A stretch of 7,891 nt of DNA. Origin: Gammaproteobacteria bacterium. GTDB taxonomy: Bacteria; Pseudomonadota; Gammaproteobacteria; Pseudomonadales; Azotimanducaceae. The notes below the pieces were generated by a model that saw nothing but the letters and a program-made list of their open reading frames with translations, made no database searches and was not told where the DNA came from. Positions 1 through 5,511 of the stretch are shown piece after piece. The position numbers were made by a program, and so were the translations under genes. Location of the stretch: positions 1,524 through 9,414 of the forward strand of contig VXPR01000082.1 in the NCBI GenBank assembly GCA_009839405.1, read 5' to 3'. Numbering within the stretch: position 1 is the stretch's first letter; each line of letters begins with the position of its first letter.

Positions 1-149
1 CCCCGGTGGTGGGGCCGGCCATGCGCAAGATCGGCGGCGCTCTGCCGGCGTCATGCCGAGGGAACGGCGCACCCGCTCGCCGTTCATCTCCATCGCCCGC
101 ACTGCGGCGTCGCCGCCGATCTTGCGCATGGCCGGCCCCACCACCGGGG
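1..149. repeat. Perfect 39-base inverted repeat at window edge (probable fold-back artefact)
   Basis: Bases 1-39 are the exact reverse complement of bases 111-149, with 71 unpaired bases between them. The match stops at base 40 (c, facing t at 110) and its outer end is cut by the window start, so the arms may be longer. The inner arm (111-149) lies in frame in the amidohydrolase gene and encodes sensible protein; the outer arm (1-39) reads the same DNA antisense and ends the protein in an implausible Pro/Ala-rich tail. A perfect repeat starting at base 1 is typical of a chimeric or fold-back read at a contig end. A genuine genomic inverted repeat is possible but less likely. Confidence 0.85.
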
Positions 150-225
150 CGTATTCGAGCCAGTGGCCGTCGGCGTCGATGACGGGATGGCCCAGGCTCG
201 ATCGGAGTTTCGCTGCTTCGCTCAT
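1..225 (-). CDS. Amidohydrolase (COG2159/TIM-barrel metal-dependent hydrolase type), N-terminal fragment
   Basis: Partial gene: 75 codons, start ATG at 225-223, running off the window. The N-terminus has the pattern HPVIDADGHWLEYAPV (residues 13-28), the first strand of an amidohydrolase-2 TIM barrel; D17 and H21 sit where this superfamily places its first metal ligands (usually written DxHxH, here DADGH). The start is supported by a purine-rich GAGGGGAGA about six bases upstream. It begins 18 bases after the stop of the upstream D-aminoacylase-like gene, so the two are almost certainly one transcript and may hydrolyse related amide or cyclic substrates. Residues 63-75 are encoded by the outer arm of the terminal inverted repeat and are probably not the true protein sequence; only residues 1-62 should be trusted. 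Substrate cannot be told from this fragment. Confidence 0.75.
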   Translation of the reverse strand, partial: MSEAAKLRSSLGHPVIDADGHWLEYAPVVGPAMRKIGGDAAVRAMEMNGERVRRSLGMTPAERRRSCAWPAPPPG

Positions 226-243
226 GGTTCGTCTCCCCTCTGT

Positions 244-1941
244 TCAGGCGATGCCACGGAACAGGCGTCCCGCGGTCGCTCCCGTGTGTTCGTTGTCTTC
301 CAAGAACACCTCGCCGTTGACGATGGTGTTCTTGATTCCGTTCGCCACCTGCTTGAGCCTCTTGGCGCCGGCCGGCAGGTCGTTCACCACCTCCGGCATC
401 GCCGGCGCCACCGTTTCCGGATCGAAGACCAGAAGGTCTGCGTTCATGCCTGCGCGCACGAGACCACGATCGAACATGCCCCAGTGGCTGGCATTGTTGA
501 AGGAGAGCTGCCGCACCGCCTCTTCCAGCGTCAGCGCTTCCTTCTCCCGCACCCAATGCGCCAGCACGTGGGTTTGCAGGGAGCTGTCCATGATCTGCGA
601 GACGTGGGCGCCGGAATCGGAGAATGTCACGACCGAACGCGGGTGCTGCATGAGTTCAAGCACCGCGTCCTGATCCTCGTTTGCAGCCGGCTGGCGGAAG
701 AACTGGCCGAGGTTCTTCTGCAGGCTGAGCTCGATCATGAGGTCCACGGGGTCCATGCCCCGCTCGGCCGCCACGTCGCGCAGGAGACGATCCTCGCCGC
801 GCATGTCGTCCATGATGTAGAGATGGTCGTAGTCCGGCGGACGCGCCTCGACGCCGACGATCTTGCCGCCCGGGGCGGGGCCATTCGCCACTTCCACGAG
901 CTTGGCCCGGGTGTCGGGGTCGCGCAATGCCCGTTGCTGTTCCTCGAGTGGCAAGGCGCGGATGTCGCGCCAGGTGTCCCAGCGGTCGAACGGAAGCTGA
1001 GTCTTGAACGAAAGCAACGTGTTGAGCGGGCGCGAATGCACCTGAGCGAACATGCGCCCGCCGGCTTCGGCCGTTTCGTCCAGGAGATCCATGAACGGCC
1101 GCCAGCGGTCCGGCGCGAAGCGGGAGGCGAACATGCCCCAGGTGAGGGGCACGCCGGACTCCACGGCGAGGTCGCGGATGCGTTCGTGGTAGGCGCGGAT
1201 GGCTTCGGGGTCGCGCCCGGTGTTCTCCTGGGCGATCTCGAAGATGCCGCGGCCGGTGCGGCCCATGGCATGGACGATGGCGCGCACCTCGTCCCAACTC
1301 GCGGCGCGGCTCGCGACAGGGCGGTCGTCAGCGGTGACGTGATTGGGCGTGCGCGAAGTGGAGAAGCCCATTGCGCCGGCGCGCACCGCTTCCTGCACGG
1401 CGTCGCACATGGTCTGCAATTCGTCGTCCGTCGGGGCTTCGGTGAAGCCGCGCTCGCCCATGACGTAGTTGCGCAGCGCCGAGTGGCCGATGTAGCCGGC
1501 GTAGTTGATGCCCTTGGGCAGTGCATCGAGGGTGTCGAGGAACTCCGGGAAGGTCTCCCAAGACCACTTGATGCCGGCCAGCATGGCGTCGCGGGAGATG
1601 TCTTCGGCGCGCTCGAGGTTGCGGATGACGAGTTCTGCATCCTCTTCGCGGCAGGGCGCGATGGTGAAGCCGCAGTTGCCCATGACGACGCTGGTGACGC
1701 CGTGGTAGCAGGAGCAGGAACCAAGCTGATCCCAGAAGATCTGGGCATCCATGTGGGTATGGCCATCGATGAAGCCCGGCGTCACCACATGCCCGTCGGC
1801 ATCGAGTTCGCGCCTCCCTCGATCCGGCACCCGGCCCACAGCGGCGATTGCGCCATCTGCAACGGCAACGTCAGCCCGAAAGCGAGGCGCCCCGGAGCCA
1901 TCCACGACCGTGCCGCCACGAATCACCAGGTCGTAAGGCAT
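244..1941 (-). CDS. D-aminoacylase-like amidohydrolase (N-acyl-D-amino-acid deacylase family)
   Basis: A 565-residue cytoplasmic amidohydrolase of the amidohydrolase-3/D-aminoacylase group; no signal peptide is visible. Order: N-terminal beta-sandwich segment (residues 1-55, starting YDLVIRGGTVVDGSG), metal motif HTHMD at 61-65, the family hallmark GVTSVVMGNCGFTIAP at 81-96 with Cys90, QVHSRP at 300-305, SDSGAH at 441-446 (Asp442 is the expected metal/catalytic Asp), and a C-terminal sandwich with GMNADLLVFDP at 498-508. Family members hydrolyse N-acyl-D-amino acids or related cyclic amides. It is longer than classical D-aminoacylases (about 480 residues), and the two His ligands those enzymes carry between Cys and Asp are not at the expected places, so the substrate is open. 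The start is firm: GGAGG lies four bases upstream of the ATG. It lies 18 bases before the second amidohydrolase on the same strand, implying an operon. A -10-like TATGAT lies about 33 bases upstream. Confidence 0.9.
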   Translation of the reverse strand: MPYDLVIRGGTVVDGSGAPRFRADVAVADGAIAAVGRVPDRGRRELDADGHVVTPGFIDGHTHMDAQIFWDQLGSCSCYHGVTSVVMGNCGFTIAPCREEDAELVIRNLERAEDISRDAMLAGIKWSWETFPEFLDTLDALPKGINYAGYIGHSALRNYVMGERGFTEAPTDDELQTMCDAVQEAVRAGAMGFSTSRTPNHVTADDRPVASRAASWDEVRAIVHAMGRTGRGIFEIAQENTGRDPEAIRAYHERIRDLAVESGVPLTWGMFASRFAPDRWRPFMDLLDETAEAGGRMFAQVHSRPLNTLLSFKTQLPFDRWDTWRDIRALPLEEQQRALRDPDTRAKLVEVANGPAPGGKIVGVEARPPDYDHLYIMDDMRGEDRLLRDVAAERGMDPVDLMIELSLQKNLGQFFRQPAANEDQDAVLELMQHPRSVVTFSDSGAHVSQIMDSSLQTHVLAHWVREKEALTLEEAVRQLSFNNASHWGMFDRGLVRAGMNADLLVFDPETVAPAMPEVVNDLPAGAKRLKQVANGIKNTIVNGEVFLEDNEHTGATAGRLFRGIA

Positions 1942-2047
1942 GTCCCCTCCACGCGTGCCAGAGCGAACTTCCGATCATACGCTTTCCGAGGCGGCTCGGG
2001 CGGTGTGTGCGTCGCGCCTAGTGAGCCAATGCACTCAGGTAGAGGCT
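1942..2047 (-). promoter_or_regulatory. Spacer upstream of the D-aminoacylase-like gene with candidate -10 box and small hairpin
   Basis: This 106-base gap separates the second microprotein gene from the amidohydrolase start. On the minus strand a TATGAT hexamer lies at 1979-1974, placing a transcription start about 25 bases before the ATG; the hexamer 17 bases upstream (CGCCCG) is a poor -35 box, so sigma-70 assignment is weak and an activator may be needed. Just upstream, 1986-1999 forms a hairpin (CCGAG, 4-base loop, CTCGG). It has no T-tract on either side, so it is not a convincing intrinsic terminator; it could attenuate read-through from the microprotein genes. Confidence 0.3.
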
Positions 2048-2212
2048 TTATTGACGGCGAACGAAGCCCACCAAACGGCCTTCGAATCGGGCCATGCGCT
2101 CGGACAGACCGGCGAGTTCGCGATGGATGCCGACCAAATCGCGGTGCAAGCTCCAGAGGTACGCCACTATTGCGACACCGAAGGCCATTGTTGCCACCAG
2201 TTCAGGTGTCAT
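2048..2212 (-). CDS. 54-residue single-span membrane microprotein, copy B
   Basis: A small gene of 54 codons plus TAA. The protein starts MTPELVATMAFGVAIVAYLW, one hydrophobic helix (about residues 4-20), followed by SLHRD and an amphipathic charged helix with RELAGLSERMARFEG (31-45), ending VGFVRRQ. Predicted: a one-pass inner-membrane protein with a short basic, coiled-coil-prone tail. The ATG has AGGGAG seven bases upstream. It is a clear paralogue of the gene immediately upstream (2407-2243): both begin MTPEL, both have LWSLHRD at residues 19-25 and both have ERMAR then EG in the tail. Copy B carries seven extra residues between HRD and ERMAR, one heptad, offset by a shorter C-terminus. 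Thirty bases separate the genes. I do not recognise a characterised family; no function is proposed. Confidence 0.75.
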   Translation of the reverse strand: MTPELVATMAFGVAIVAYLWSLHRDLVGIHRELAGLSERMARFEGRLVGFVRRQ

Positions 2213-2242
2213 GTCCGTTCTCCCTGCCCTCCAACGCAGGCG

Positions 2243-2407
2243 TCATGCCTCGGAGCCGCCTTCTGGTTGCCGGCCGGTGAAGCCCTCGAACAGACCTTCG
2301 ATGCGGGCCATGCGTTCGCGCAAGTCCGCCATGTCGCGGTGCAGGCTCCAAAGGAAGCCGAGCATTGCAATGCCTACCGCGATGGTGCCGATCAACTCCG
2401 GGGTCAT
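2243..2407 (-). CDS. 54-residue single-span membrane microprotein, copy A
   Basis: A small gene of 54 codons plus TGA, first of the tandem pair on the minus strand. The protein begins MTPELIGTIAVGIAMLGFLW (one transmembrane helix, about residues 4-20), continues SLHRD and a charged amphipathic helix with MADLRERMARIEGLFEGF (26-43), and ends in a polar Gly/Glu-rich tail. The chosen ATG has a strong purine-rich GGGAAGGAAG directly upstream and matches the start of copy B residue for residue (MTPEL), which decides against the longer reading frame extending upstream to 2794: that extra part is antisense to the dehydrogenase gene. The ion-pair-rich coiled-coil-like tail suggests self-association or binding to a cytoplasmic partner (inference). 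Similar tails (LRERMARLEG type) occur, to my recollection, in many uncharacterised bacterial microproteins. Confidence 0.8.
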   Translation of the reverse strand: MTPELIGTIAVGIAMLGFLWSLHRDMADLRERMARIEGLFEGFTGRQPEGGSEA

Positions 2408-2556
2408 TCTTCCTTCCCTGGATCTGGGTGTTGAGCGGGTGCAATCGTAGCAACTCGCCACCACCCGTGCAGAAAACCGTGTGCGTGTTGACTGTGGCGG
2501 CGAGGGCCGTGATGGGGCAAAGTTGCGCGTTTGTCGGCGGTTTGTGGAGGGGATAC
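2408..2556. promoter_or_regulatory. Divergent spacer between microprotein pair and dehydrogenase gene
   Basis: This 149-base region must hold promoters in both directions. On the minus strand a -10-like TACGAT (2449-2444) would start transcription about 30 bases before microprotein A, but the matching -35 is poor. On the plus strand a good -35-like TTGACT (2488-2493) is followed at 17 bases only by GATGGG, a weak -10. The ribosome-binding site for the dehydrogenase, GGAGGGG, lies at 2546-2552. No convincing operator palindrome was seen. The promoter calls are tentative. Confidence 0.3.
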
Positions 2557-3627
2557 GTGCTGAAGACGGTTGCGGTGATCGAAGGGGATGATGCGGCGCC
2601 GGAGGCAATGCGGCCGGTGGTGGAGTTTTTGGGGTCGCTGAATATCGGGCTTGAGTTCGTCTATCCGGTGGTGGGGGAAGCAGCGGAGGCGGCAACCGGC
2701 GATATCTTCCCCGCCGAGGCTCGGGAGATGATCGATCGGGCGGACACGACGTTCTTCGGTTCCACCAGCGGCAAGTCCGGCGCCGCGCTGACATACCTGC
2801 GCTGGGGCAAGGGCACGTTCGCCAACGTGCGGCCTTGCGTGCATCTGCCAGGGTGCGCGAGCCCGCTGGCCAACCCCGAGGGCATCGACTTCGCCATCGT
2901 GCGGGAAAACCTCGAAGACCTTTATGTCGGTTGCGAGGGGCCGCTCGGCGACCTTGCGCCGCTGAATCTGTCCGGACGCACGATCCGCCGCCCGGTGCAT
3001 GATCTTGGCGAAGGGCGCTACGCCATCAAGGCCATCACCCGCGCCGGCACCGAACGCATCGTTCGCTTCGCCTTCGACCTCGCCCGCAGCAGACGGCGGC
3101 AGGATCCGTCGCGCTCCCCCAAGGTGACCTGCGCCACCAAGCACAACATGCTGCGCGGCAGCGACGGCTTCTTTCTCGAAGTGGCGCAGGAAGTGGCTGC
3201 AGACAACGCCGACGTCGAGTTCGAGTCGTTCATCGTCGACGACTTTGCCTGCCGCTTGATCCGCGAGCCGCAGCGGCTCGACGTGGTGGTGATGCCGAAC
3301 CTCTACGGCGACATCCTCTCCGATGCGGCCGGCGGCCTGCTCGGCAGCCTGGGCCTTGCGCCAAGCGGCTGCTATGGCGACGACTACGCCTACTTCGAAC
3401 CGGCGCACGGCACCGCGCCGGACATTGCTGGGCGCAACATCATCAACCCCACGGCGGCGCTGCTGTCGGCCACCATGATGCTCGACCACCTCGGATTCGA
3501 GCGCGAGGCTCGGCGCATCGAGGATGCGGTGCAGCGGGTTTACGCGGACGGCAGGGCGCTAACCCCCGATCAGGGCGGCGAAGCAAGCACCACGACGTTC
3601 TGCGACGCGGTGGTGGCGGCGCTGTGA
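2557..3627 (+). CDS. NAD-type isocitrate/isopropylmalate dehydrogenase family protein
   Basis: A 356-residue beta-decarboxylating dehydrogenase: oxidises a (2R,3S)-type hydroxy acid with NAD(P)+ and releases CO2, in the cytoplasm, normally as a dimer. Catalytic residues are present: R116 in VRENLEDLY with Tyr123, Lys195 in TKHN, and metal-binding Asp228, Asp252 and Asp256, the last two in the signature NLYGDILSDAAGG (248-260). HGTAPDIAG (284-292) has Asp289-Ile290, where NADP-dependent isocitrate dehydrogenases carry Lys-Tyr, so NAD+ is expected. The usual N-terminal GDGIGPE motif reads GDDAAPE (10-16), and the substrate loop (76-92) has few arginines, so it cannot be assigned to isocitrate, isopropylmalate, malate or tartrate. 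Start GTG chosen for GGAGG six bases before it and because VAVIEGD aligns with the family start; upstream in-frame codons look non-coding. It runs directly into the hydrolase gene, indicating an operon. Confidence 0.9.
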   Translation: MLKTVAVIEGDDAAPEAMRPVVEFLGSLNIGLEFVYPVVGEAAEAATGDIFPAEAREMIDRADTTFFGSTSGKSGAALTYLRWGKGTFANVRPCVHLPGCASPLANPEGIDFAIVRENLEDLYVGCEGPLGDLAPLNLSGRTIRRPVHDLGEGRYAIKAITRAGTERIVRFAFDLARSRRRQDPSRSPKVTCATKHNMLRGSDGFFLEVAQEVAADNADVEFESFIVDDFACRLIREPQRLDVVVMPNLYGDILSDAAGGLLGSLGLAPSGCYGDDYAYFEPAHGTAPDIAGRNIINPTAALLSATMMLDHLGFEREARRIEDAVQRVYADGRALTPDQGGEASTTTFCDAVVAAL

Positions 3628-3644
3628 CGGTGGCGGAGCAGGCA

Positions 3645-4466
3645 ATGCTCCAAAGCGAGGACTCGCCAGCCGTCGGCCCGGACGCGCCGCGTTGGGACGT
3701 GCATCCCGGAACCGGACCGCATCTGCTGCTTGTGCACGGCTTCCTGTCGAGTCGGGCGCAGTGGGGGCCGAACCTAGAGGCGTTGTCTCGGTTCTGCCAA
3801 CCGGTGACGCTGGAACTCTACGGACACGGGCGTTCGCCGAGCCCCGCTGACGCTGCTCTCTACAACACGCGGAGCTATGCGACAACCATCGACGCGATTC
3901 GCGAACGCCTGGGCGTCGAGCGCTGGTTCGTGTGCGGTTATTCGCTCGGCGCCACCGTGACGATTCGCTATGCGCTCACGCATCCGCAGCGACTCTACGG
4001 TCACGTCTTCACGAATTCGGCTTCTGCCTTCGCGGAGCACAGCCTAACTGGGGACCGGCAGGCGACGGCGGCCGCGAATGCCAAGCGGGTTCGGGACGGG
4101 GGGAGGGAGGCATTGGACCGCATCGCCGTGCATCCCCGCCGCGCCAAGCGCTTGCCGCCGGGTACCTACGACGCGTTGGTTGCGGACGCCGAAGGCATCG
4201 ACCCCGAAGGCATCGCCATGGCCATGGAGCACATGATGCCGACTGCCTCGGTGCGATCCGACCTCGGTGCAAACACGCGCCCGGCGCTCCTCGTCTGCGG
4301 CCGGTTCGAGAAGCGCTTCGCACCCAACCGCGACTTCGCCGCCGCGCAAATGCCCCACCTCGAAATCGTCGACGTGGACGCCGGCCACGCGGTCAACATG
4401 ACCGCCACGGAAGCCTTCAACACCGCGGTCGAGCGTTTCGTACGCGCCAATTTGTCCAAAGCCTAA
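3645..4466 (+). CDS. Alpha/beta-fold hydrolase
   Basis: A 273-residue alpha/beta hydrolase without a signal peptide. Order: oxyanion-hole motif HGF (32-34), strand-turn ELYGHGRS (57-64), nucleophile elbow GYSLG with Ser100 (98-102), a helical cap (about 125-205), then CGRFEKRF (218-225) and DAGHAVNM with catalytic His248. The acid position, normally Asp in a GxxD motif, appears to be Glu222. The overall plan resembles MenH/MhpC-type C-C or ester hydrolases, but no substrate can be assigned. The ATG at 3645 is chosen for GGAG six bases upstream; a GTG at 3624 overlapping the dehydrogenase stop by four bases (GTGA) is a real alternative that adds seven residues and would give translational coupling. 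Either way it is co-transcribed with the dehydrogenase and probably acts in the same pathway (inference). It converges on the sucrase/ferredoxin-like gene. Confidence 0.88.
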   Translation: MLQSEDSPAVGPDAPRWDVHPGTGPHLLLVHGFLSSRAQWGPNLEALSRFCQPVTLELYGHGRSPSPADAALYNTRSYATTIDAIRERLGVERWFVCGYSLGATVTIRYALTHPQRLYGHVFTNSASAFAEHSLTGDRQATAAANAKRVRDGGREALDRIAVHPRRAKRLPPGTYDALVADAEGIDPEGIAMAMEHMMPTASVRSDLGANTRPALLVCGRFEKRFAPNRDFAAAQMPHLEIVDVDAGHAVNMTATEAFNTAVERFVRANLSKA

Positions 4467-4524
4467 GCGGTCAACGACTCGGCACGACCCGTCGGGGGGC
4501 GCGTCACTCAGCGGCGCATCGCCT
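4467..4524. other. Convergent intergenic gap, no strong terminator
   Basis: This 58-base gap lies between two converging genes and should contain transcription ends for both. The best structures are a small hairpin at 4513-4523 (GGCG, loop CAT, CGCC) followed on the plus strand by only three T, and a short palindrome CGACCCGTCG. Neither has the stem length or T-tract of a good intrinsic terminator, so factor-dependent termination or overlapping transcripts are more likely. Confidence 0.4.
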
Positions 4525-5352
4525 TTACGCAGACACGAACGGGAACACGTCCTCGGGCTCCGTCACGCCGCAGCTTGGGATCATCTTCCACGGCGACGAA
4601 GCGCGTCGAACCCGCACGGTTTTTTCGCCCGATGCCGTTGCAAACGTCACATCCTCGCCGTGCACTGCCTTGAGCGTGCTCGCGCCCTCCAAAAGCGCTT
4701 CGGCGGCCTGCGCTTCCGGGGGCCACATGCTGCGGCCCCGGAGGAACTGCTTGGCTAGATCGCCGGCCTCGATGGTCTCCACAAACGCCGCTACGGAATC
4801 TTCCGTTACCCGGCCATAGAGCGCGCCTTGCGGCAGCACCAGCACGTTGGGGGCGAAGCGATGGCCGCCAACGTGGGTGGTCTGCCAGGCGCGTTCGCCC
4901 ACGGCTTCCTGCAGGCGCGTCCACGCCGGCAAACCGTAGCGGGCGCAGCAAAGGTCGCGCTGGCCGTTGGTGCAGACAAAATAGTGCGGCTCGGAGACCA
5001 CTTCGAGTTCGGCTTCGGTCAGATTCAAGCCAGCGAGGTCGCGGTAATCCCCCACATCCAGCCGACCAAGGCAGCCGTCCTGCGCCACGAAGACGGCCAC
5101 GCCAGCGTCGTCGCGGCCCGGACGCCGAACCAATTGCGGACGAACCTTGCGCCCGCTTGCCTCGAACGCCCCCACCTGCTGCCGCAGCCAGGCCAGCGTC
5201 TCCGGCGCAAGATCGTTGTCGTCTACCGCCTTACGGCGCCATGCCGGCCGATACTCCAGTAGTAGCCAGACATCCACTTGCACCGCCGTGCCGAGCATCG
5301 GCTCGCCGGATGCAAGACAGAGATCCGAGCAATAGACCCGTTCCTGACCCAT
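4525..5352 (-). CDS. Sucrase/ferredoxin-like (Apd1-type) thioredoxin-fold [2Fe-2S] protein
   Basis: A 275-residue protein of the sucrase/ferredoxin-like family (Suc_Fer; related to yeast Apd1 and Aim32). The N-terminal part has YCSDLCLASGEPMLGTA (7-23) and VWLLLEYRPAW (28-38); the C-terminal thioredoxin-like ferredoxin domain has YFVCTNGQRDLCC (124-136) and THVGGHRFAPNVLVLPQG (159-176), both family hallmarks. Cys127 and Cys136 (Cys-x8-Cys) and His160 and His164 (His-x3-His) match the ligand pattern reported for the yeast Apd1 [2Fe-2S] cluster, so a redox-active two-Cys/two-His cluster is expected. Role: a soluble electron carrier or redox/stress protein; partner unknown. The ATG at 5352 is preferred because family similarity starts just after it; GGGGAG lies 12 bases upstream. 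An ATG at 5427 would add 25 unconserved residues, has no Shine-Dalgarno and lies in a hairpin loop. It is divergent from the MoxR-type ATPase gene. Confidence 0.88.
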   Translation of the reverse strand: MGQERVYCSDLCLASGEPMLGTAVQVDVWLLLEYRPAWRRKAVDDNDLAPETLAWLRQQVGAFEASGRKVRPQLVRRPGRDDAGVAVFVAQDGCLGRLDVGDYRDLAGLNLTEAELEVVSEPHYFVCTNGQRDLCCARYGLPAWTRLQEAVGERAWQTTHVGGHRFAPNVLVLPQGALYGRVTEDSVAAFVETIEAGDLAKQFLRGRSMWPPEAQAAEALLEGASTLKAVHGEDVTFATASGEKTVRVRRASSPWKMIPSCGVTEPEDVFPFVSA

Positions 5353-5511
5353 GCGCGCTTCACACTCCCCGTTTGGCGTCTGTGCGAGTGTACCGCCTTG
5401 CAGGTCACCGCCCGAAGCGAACGGCATTCCGTTTGCGCTTCGGTTGCCCGGTGAGCCACACTCTGCGAAGGTGCCGGAAAGCGCAAACCGTACATAAGGA
5501 CAATCCGAGCT
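5353..5511. promoter_or_regulatory. Divergent control region between ferredoxin-like and MoxR genes, with inverted motif array
   Basis: The 159-base spacer must drive both genes. It holds three copies of one motif, close to CCGAAGCGCAAACGG: plus strand at 5412-5424 (two bases missing), minus strand at 5443-5429 (complete), and plus strand at 5474-5489 (diverged, core AAGCGCAAAC intact). Copies 1 and 2 form a hairpin; copies 2 and 3 share ten perfectly inverted bases (5431-5440 with 5479-5488). This could be an operator for a dimeric regulator or RNA structure. A TACACT hexamer on the minus strand (5392-5387) is a weak -10 candidate for the ferredoxin-like gene. AAGGA at 5496-5500 is the likely ribosome-binding site of the ATPase gene, 11 bases before its ATG. 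Confidence 0.45.
5412..5443. repeat. Strong hairpin in the divergent control region
   Basis: Bases 5412-5424 (CCGAAGCGAACGG) pair with 5429-5443 (CCGTTTGCGCTTCGG) in a 13-base-pair stem interrupted by a two-base TG bulge, with a four-base loop CATT. No T-tract follows on either strand, so it does not look like an intrinsic terminator. The loop contains the complement of an ATG (5427-5425), the alternative upstream start of the ferredoxin-like gene, so in RNA that start would be sequestered or displayed on the loop. Function is not known. Confidence 0.6.

Noticed and set aside
1986..1999. CCGAG/CTCGG hairpin as an intrinsic terminator
   Set aside because: The stem is only five pairs and no T-tract follows on either strand.
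163..2280. A 705-codon plus-strand open frame
   Set aside because: It lies antisense to the D-aminoacylase-like gene and microprotein B, has a His/Val/Arg-rich composition with no recognisable domain, and is the usual mirror frame of a GC-rich gene.
2488..2516. TTGACT with a 17-base spacer as a dehydrogenase promoter
   Set aside because: The -35 box is good but the -10 position reads GATGGG; not enough to call as a separate feature.
2365..2556. Upstream extension of the dehydrogenase reading frame
   Set aside because: Family similarity begins at the GTG at 2557, which has a well-placed GGAGG; the extension overlaps microprotein A and encodes no conserved residues.
2408..2794. Long N-terminal extension of microprotein A
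   Set aside because: It is antisense to the dehydrogenase and Pro/Arg-rich; the ATG at 2407 has a strong ribosome-binding site and matches the start of the paralogue.
2404..3489. A 361-codon minus-strand open frame
   Set aside because: It is antisense to the dehydrogenase gene, whose catalytic signatures are all on the plus strand.
4513..4526. GGCG-CAT-CGCC-TTT as a terminator for the hydrolase gene
   Set aside because: Four-pair stem and three T are too weak; noted only within the convergent gap.
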